The notes beneath the pieces were generated by a model. That model was not told the origin of the DNA, ran no database searches, and saw only the letters and a list, made by a program, of their open reading frames with translations. Source: Gemmatimonadota bacterium (GTDB lineage Bacteria > Latescibacterota > UBA2968 > UBA8231). From it: a DNA stretch of 9,888 bases. The translations under genes were made by a program, and so were the position numbers. The stretch spans positions 32,814-42,701 of the forward strand of contig PATE01000059.1 of NCBI GenBank assembly GCA_002712305.1, read 5' to 3'. Below are positions 6,703-9,888 of this stretch, in pieces. The first letter of the stretch is position 1. Every line of letters begins with the position of its first letter.

Positions 6703-7934
6703 CGTCCGAGTCGCCGCTGAGCGTCAAGGACCTGCGCCGCGGGCAGACGGCGTTGATCCGTTATGTCGCTGCAGGAGCCGCCAACAATGCCCTCGTCGGT
6801 TCGACGGGGGCTTTGTTCTTGCTCAGCCTCGGTGCCAGCCCCTTTCACCTGGGCCTGCTGGCCACCTTCCTTCACTTGGACAAAGTAGCCCGCCTCGGAG
6901 GTGCCGAACTCATGCGGCACACGGGCAAGGCGGGGATCATGCTGTGGGGCCGCCTGCTGGCCACACCGGTCACCGCCGGGCTGGCCGTGGCGGCCGCATT
7001 AGGCATCGCCGGTGAGGGTGCCATTTTCGCCACCATCGGCGTACTCGCCCTGCGCGGAACATTGCAGCAACTGGGCAATGCCGCCTGGTGGCCCCTGATC
7101 AGAGATGTCACCGCAGGAGGTTCGCTGGGCGAATTCCTCGGGCGCATGCGGTCCTACCAGCGCCTGCTGGAACTGGCGCTGCCCGTTGCCGTGGGAAGTT
7201 GGCTCGGCGAGAGCCCCGAACCCACGCGATTCTGGCCTCTATTTGCCGCGGCGGTGGTCGTGTTGCTGTGCAGCGCCTGGTGGATCCGTGCCGTTCCTGA
7301 AGCCCCCATCGCCGACACGAACGCGAGTCTCTGGCGTCGTATTCGTCTGGTGCTGGAGACGCCCGCGATCCGTCGTTTCTGTCTCTACCTGGGCGTGCGG
7401 GTCTTCCTCTACAGTGCCAGCTTTCCCTTCTGGGTCATCGTCCTGACCGATCGCGGCCTGCCCGTATCGCAGTTTGTCTGGATGACCTCACTGCTGGCTC
7501 TGGGGCAGTTGGCCACACTGTGGCTGTGGGGTCAGTTGGTCGATCGACGGGGGCCACGTCTGGCGATGCGTCTGCCCCTGGTCAGCATCATCCTGCTCGC
7601 AGCCATGTGGCTGTGGCTGCCGGACGGCTCATGGGAGCTGTTGGTCTGGGCCTCGGTTCTGCATCTGTTGTGGGGCGCCCTCGATGCGGGTCTGCAGATG
7701 GGCCAATCGAGGATCATGGTCGACGCCGTTCCCGACCAACTGCAAGGTGAAGGATTCGCCGTCGTCATCTATGCGTCAGCCATCGGTGGCGCCATGGGCG
7801 GGCTGCTGGGTGGACTCGGATTCGAGCACTTCACCGCTCTCGGATACGACCACGCGGACTATCTCGGCATTCTTCAGGTGCTGACCGTCGTGCCCCTGGC
7901 CCTTTCCCTTCGACTTACGCCTCGATCTCGCTGA
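6699..7934 (+). CDS. MFS transporter
   Basis: A 411-aa integral membrane protein of the Major Facilitator Superfamily with about twelve hydrophobic helices. Visible features are a first helix of AAGAANNALVGSTGALFLLSL, a charged loop DKVARLGGAELMRHTGKAG after helix 2 where MFS proteins carry their cytoplasmic motif, a basic mid-protein loop (WRRIRLVLETPAIRRF) joining the two six-helix halves, and the second-half loop GQLVDRRGPRLAMRLP, a recognisable copy of MFS motif A. A glycine-rich helix (GGAMGGLLGGLGF) lies near the end. The substrate cannot be deduced. The TTG start at 6699-6701 overlaps the upstream stop as TTGA, and I see no in-frame ATG before the first helix. Co-translation with the 240-aa protein is likely. 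It ends at TGA 7932-7934 with no clear terminator behind it. Confidence 0.88.
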   Translation: MTSESPLSVKDLRRGQTALIRYVAAGAANNALVGSTGALFLLSLGASPFHLGLLATFLHLDKVARLGGAELMRHTGKAGIMLWGRLLATPVTAGLAVAAALGIAGEGAIFATIGVLALRGTLQQLGNAAWWPLIRDVTAGGSLGEFLGRMRSYQRLLELALPVAVGSWLGESPEPTRFWPLFAAAVVVLLCSAWWIRAVPEAPIADTNASLWRRIRLVLETPAIRRFCLYLGVRVFLYSASFPFWVIVLTDRGLPVSQFVWMTSLLALGQLATLWLWGQLVDRRGPRLAMRLPLVSIILLAAMWLWLPDGSWELLVWASVLHLLWGALDAGLQMGQSRIMVDAVPDQLQGEGFAVVIYASAIGGAMGGLLGGLGFEHFTALGYDHADYLGILQVLTVVPLALSLRLTPRSR

Positions 7935-8088
7935 GAAAATTGTCCGTAAGTAACGTTTTTACAACTTCTTGACGTGACGAAGGACACGCGCGTCAGGCGT
8001 GAGGCGCGTCACGGCCGGTTTTGCCGTTTCTGCCGATCCTAGGGATAAGACTGTAGGCCGTTTCCCTCGTTTCGGAGTCCTGAATCTG
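7935..8088. other. Intergenic stretch with TGACG/CGTCA repeats
   Basis: No convincing gene. It contains TTGACG at 7969-7974 and four TGACG/CGTCA units: tandem TGACG at 7970-7979, then CGTCA at 7991-7995 and 8007-8011. An 8-bp direct repeat GCGCGTCA lies at 7988-7995 and 8004-8011. CGTGACG (7973-7979) and CGTCACG (8007-8013) form an inverted repeat. A weak promoter candidate is TTGCCG (8021-8026), 17 nt, GATAAG (8044-8049). A long alternative reading of the next ORF would start at GTG 7999, without a ribosome-binding site. Confidence 0.3.
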
Positions 8089-8223
8089 GTGTCTGGTCCC
8101 CTGCCCTTCTACATCGCTCTTGTCACACTAGCTGCCGTCGTGGTGGCCAAATTGTCACGATGGAGATGCTTCGATCACATCAACGGCGGCTCGCCAGGAT
8201 TCACGAGCAGCGGGATGAGATGA
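8089..8223 (+). CDS. Possible small membrane protein (44 aa)
   Basis: A short frame beginning at GTG 8089, with GGAG at 8074-8077 eleven bases upstream. It has one clear transmembrane helix, PFYIALVTLAAVVVAKLSRW, followed by a basic boundary. After position 8160 the same bases also encode the 65-aa coiled-coil ORF in the -1 frame, and the residues here (RCFDHINGGSPGFTSSGMR) look less protein-like. Either this is a separate mini-protein, or the membrane helix belongs to the coiled-coil protein and the two were split by a one-base change. An earlier GTG at 7999 would add 30 residues without obvious support. Confidence 0.35.
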   Translation: MSGPLPFYIALVTLAAVVVAKLSRWRCFDHINGGSPGFTSSGMR

Positions 8224-8357
8224 TGGCAGAATTGCGCTCCGTCAGGCGACTGAAGAAGCGTCACGAATACCGGCGCAAGACGATTGAGCGACAGAAACAC
8301 AAGACCAAGGTCCGCATTGGTCGCGTCAGGGAAACGCTGGAGTTGATGGATTTTTGA
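8160..8357 (+). CDS. Small basic coiled-coil protein (65 aa)
   Basis: A 65-aa, highly charged helical protein, rich in Arg, Lys and Glu. Leucines and other hydrophobics fall on heptad positions through the first half (L4, L11, I14, M21, L25, V28), indicating a coiled coil; the second half is strongly basic (KKRHEYRRKTIERQKHKTK). There is no cysteine and no known domain. The ATG has no Shine-Dalgarno and sits inside the preceding membrane-helix ORF, one base out of frame. The composite (membrane helix, basic boundary, coiled coil) would have the architecture of small membrane-anchored coiled-coil proteins such as PspB, although I see no sequence signature of PspB. It converges on the broken regulator gene, with 65 nt between them. 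Confidence 0.5.
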   Translation: MEMLRSHQRRLARIHEQRDEMMAELRSVRRLKKRHEYRRKTIERQKHKTKVRIGRVRETLELMDF

Positions 8358-8422
8358 GAACACGAACCGCGAGGCCCACTTCGGCCTGCTCACGAATCAT
8401 GTGGTGGAGCGATAGCAGATGT

Positions 8423-8806
8423 TTATGACTTGCTGTCCTGCCCGATAATCCGATACACACGATTGCGGGTCGTGCCCAACAGGCGGGTGGCGGCCGAGAC
8501 ATTGCCATCGCATTGAGCCAGGGCCTGCTCGATGACCCACCGCTCTGCGGCAGCGACGGCCTCGTCCAGATCAACCGGCAGTGCGAGACCCGCCCCCTTC
8601 ATTTCATGGGTACCGTTCGTACCGTTGCCCTGGCCGCCGGCTGTTGAGGGAAACCGAAGGTGACGCGGTTCGATCACGTCACGATCACCACATTCCAATA
8701 GTGCCCTTTCCATGAGATTTCTGAGTTCACGCACATTGCCTGGAAATGCGTAGGCGCGCAGGGCCTGCGTCGAAGCCAGACTCAGTGTGGGTGTCGATCG
8801 ACCCAT
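8423..8806 (-). pseudogene. C-terminal Fis-type HTH fragment of the regulator
   Basis: The third fragment resumes the protein in the -1 frame at 8806 with [18 protein letters not shown], then the family motif FPGNVRELRNLMERAL. A short Gly/Asn/Thr linker follows, then the Fis-like helix-turn-helix (WVIEQALAQCDGNVSAATRLLGTTRNRVYRII). The stop is TAA 8423-8425. The ATG at its start is fortuitous (created by AGATGG). If translated, it would be a DNA-binding piece without control domains. Confidence 0.7.
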
Positions 8807-9222
8807 CTGCTCGCCAGGATTTGCGCGAAGTGATCGGCCAGCAAGGTGATGTCGTCGGGACGATCTCGCAGGGCGGGCGATGTGACGGTGAATCGAGCCA
8901 GACGGTAATACAGATCTTGACGGAAGCCGCCGTCCTGGATCTGCTGCTCGAGTTCAACATTCGTGGCGGCGACGACGCGCACGTCAACCTTGCGTCCGTC
9001 TGTCGCGCCGACGCGGATGACCTCGCCATCTTCCAACACGCGCAGCAGCTTCGGCTGCAGTTCCAGTGGCAGCTCGCCGATTTCATCGAGAAACAGCGTG
9101 CCTTCTTGGGCCGCTTCGAAGACGCCGGCGCGATCGGCATCGGCGCCAGTGAAGGCCCCCCTCTTGTGTCCGAACAGCAAGGACTCCGCCAATTCGCGAG
9201 GCAGGGCGGCGCAGTTCATCAT
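8782..9222 (-). pseudogene. AAA+ sigma54-interaction fragment lacking Walker A
   Basis: The second fragment runs from NCAALP, past [15 protein letters not shown] (the GAFTGA loop that contacts sigma54), Walker [13 protein letters not shown], the sensor region VRVVAATN and the [14 protein letters not shown] arginine-finger segment, to a premature TGA after DRHPH at 8782-8784. It has no ATP-binding P-loop, so it cannot work as an ATPase by itself. ATG codons at 9222-9220 and 9219-9217 lie at the junction, but no ribosome-binding site precedes them. Confidence 0.75.
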
Positions 9223-9625
9223 TTCGCTCGCGCAGTTCCCGTGCCAACTGATGCATGCGCACATGGCTCTCGACCCGCTTGAGGACCTCTGCCTCCTGGA
9301 AGGGTTTGATCACGTAGTCCACCGCGCTGAGTTCGAAGCCAAGAACGATGTCCTCGTGCAGATCTCGCGCCGTGCAGAAGATGACGGGGATGTCCGCCGT
9401 CGCAGCATCGGCTTTGAGACGCCGGCAGACCTCGTGACCATCCATTTCTGGCATGGTCACGTCCAGCAGAATCAGATCGGGAAGAGCGCGAGCCGCATTG
9501 CGCAGCGCCACCTCCCCATTCGGAGCCAGCAGCACCTGGTAGCCCTCGCGCTCGAGCACATGGCGCAGCACATCGAGATTGGCCAGCTGATCGTCGACGA
9601 GCAGAATCTTCGCGGACTCAGGCAT
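9083..9625 (-). CDS. Receiver-domain fragment of the regulator (180-aa ORF)
   Basis: The first fragment keeps a normal start (ATG 9623-9625) and a complete CheY-like receiver. Visible residues are the acidic pair D11/D12 (LLVDDQ), the phospho-acceptor D55 ([13 protein letters not shown]), T85 (FCTA) and K107 (VIKPF). From the linker ([14 protein letters not shown]) the frame runs into about 45 residues of arginine-rich, out-of-frame sequence before the stop at 9083. It could still be expressed as a single-domain response regulator with a random tail, so the phosphorelay input may survive even though the output is lost. It overlaps the upstream gene by 8 nt. Confidence 0.7.
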   Translation of the reverse strand: MPESAKILLVDDQLANLDVLRHVLEREGYQVLLAPNGEVALRNAARALPDLILLDVTMPEMDGHEVCRRLKADAATADIPVIFCTARDLHEDIVLGFELSAVDYVIKPFQEAEVLKRVESHVRMHQLARELRERNDELRRPASRIGGVLAVRTQEGGLHWRRCRSRRRLRSGPRRHAVSR

Positions 9626-9888
9626 GGGTCTTCATCTGTTCCATGAGGGTGAGAATTCCATCCATGTCCTGCTGCTGACTCAGGCTTCGCAGGTGGCGCG
9701 CCAGTCGTTGCTTCTCAAGCAATCTGCCAGGGACAGGCACTTCCTCCTCCTGAAGACCATCGAAGTGCCAGAGCCGGTTTCGTTCGATCCAGAGATTCTT
9801 GTCATCACCAGCGATCGCCCGGGCCCCCTCGTACTTTTCCATCCTCACAGAGTCTGTCCTGCTTCCGGTACGAAAGATTGTGTGGCAC
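9618..9888 (-). CDS. 3' part of an unidentified gene upstream of the regulator
   Basis: The frame is open from the window edge to TGA 9618-9620, about 89 residues. An internal GTG (9848) and ATG (9842) exist, but the sequence before them reads equally well and there is no properly spaced ribosome-binding site, so the gene probably begins outside the window. The visible part has a strand-rich segment (AIAGDDKNLWIERNRLWHFDG), an acidic/proline link (EEEVPVP) and a helical tail (EKQRLARHLRSLSQQQDMD). It overlaps the response-regulator start by 8 nt, so it probably belongs to the same signalling operon, perhaps as a sensor or accessory protein, but I see no histidine-kinase motif in this piece. 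Confidence 0.6.
   Translation of the reverse strand, partial: CHTIFRTGSRTDSVRMEKYEGARAIAGDDKNLWIERNRLWHFDGLQEEEVPVPGRLLEKQRLARHLRSLSQQQDMDGILTLMEQMKTHA

Larger units (their letters stand above)
8423..9625 (-). pseudogene. Broken sigma54-dependent (NtrC-type) response regulator
   Basis: Taken together, the three fragments below make one NtrC-family response regulator in normal domain order: receiver, linker, AAA+ sigma54-interaction domain, Fis-type helix-turn-helix. Such proteins are phosphorylated by a histidine kinase and use ATP hydrolysis to open sigma54 promoters. This copy has two lesions. At about 9207-9222 the receiver linker jumps directly to the NCAALP motif in another frame, losing the first part of the AAA+ domain including Walker A (GESGTGKE in the family). 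At about 8803-8808 a one-base loss separates the AAA+ part from the DNA-binding part. The surviving motifs are well conserved, so the damage looks recent. A full-length activator cannot be made. An assembly error is possible, but neighbouring genes are intact. Confidence 0.85.

Noticed and set aside
7948-7968. Terminator after the MFS gene
   Set aside because: GTAA-CGTTT-TTAC (7950-7962) is only a 4-bp AT-rich stem and not followed by a proper U tract.
8358-8422. Terminator between the convergent small ORF and the regulator
   Set aside because: Only a 5-bp AGGCC/GGCCT stem (8372-8376 with 8383-8387) is present, with no U tract on either strand.
8795-9225. Programmed frameshifting to make a full-length regulator
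   Set aside because: No slippery sequence or stimulatory structure is evident, and the first lesion also removes the Walker A segment, which recoding cannot restore.
8746-9646. Plus-strand frames (178 and 227 aa) over the broken regulator
   Set aside because: They are antisense to receiver and AAA+ motifs that are unmistakable on the minus strand.
1-9888. CRISPR array, tRNA/rRNA, insertion sequence or phage module
   Set aside because: No regularly spaced repeats, tRNA-like cloverleaf, transposase motif or terminal inverted repeats were seen on either strand.

Overview
This is a GC-rich bacterial window with tightly packed genes, mostly on the + strand and many overlapping by 1-4 nt (GTGA, TGATG, TTGA). 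Non-ATG starts (GTG, TTG) are common at these overlaps. I cannot name the organism from the sequence. The mix is a quadruple [4Fe-4S] protein, a cytoplasmic glycosidase-like beta-propeller protein of a kind I associate with Planctomycetes- and Latescibacteria-like genomes, and an SfsA-DUF123 fusion. It suggests an environmental, non-model Gram-negative lineage; that is inference, not proof.

Layout. (1) Positions 1-259: the 3' end of a + strand gene and a strong rho-independent terminator. (2) Positions 279-1060, minus strand: a two-gene unit of a small zinc-ribbon/coiled-coil protein, then a NapG/MauM-like ferredoxin with four [4Fe-4S] motifs. (3) Positions 1061-1280: a divergent intergenic region holding a 7-bp perfect inverted repeat over possible promoter elements. 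(4) Positions 1281-5850, plus strand: a five-gene run of a CrcB/FluC fluoride channel, an exported PhoD-like phosphatase, a CoA-diphosphatase-like NUDIX hydrolase, a GH32/43-like beta-propeller protein, and SfsA fused to a DUF123 (GIY-YIG-like) domain. (5) Positions 5848-7934: a good sigma70-type promoter (TAGACA-17-TATACT) whose -35 overlaps the sfsA stop. It leads into a structured ~95-nt leader and a two-gene unit of an unrecognised 240-aa protein and an MFS transporter, joined by a TTGA overlap. (6) Positions 7935-8357: a repeat-rich intergenic stretch, then a small membrane-helix ORF overlapping a 65-aa basic coiled-coil ORF in the -1 frame. (7) Positions 8423-9888, minus strand: a broken sigma54-dependent response regulator preceded by the 3' part of an unidentified gene that runs off the window.

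The clearest unusual feature is the response regulator. Its receiver, AAA+ and Fis-type DNA-binding parts lie in three frames. The Walker A region is missing at a junction where one short sequence reads sensibly both as the linker and as the AAA+ NCAALP motif, which suggests deletion between short repeats. A second one-base lesion separates the AAA+ part from the DNA-binding part. I see no CRISPR array, tRNA, rRNA, insertion sequence or phage gene. The best candidates for unstudied biology are the 240-aa protein with its MFS partner and structured leader, and the overlapping membrane/coiled-coil pair.
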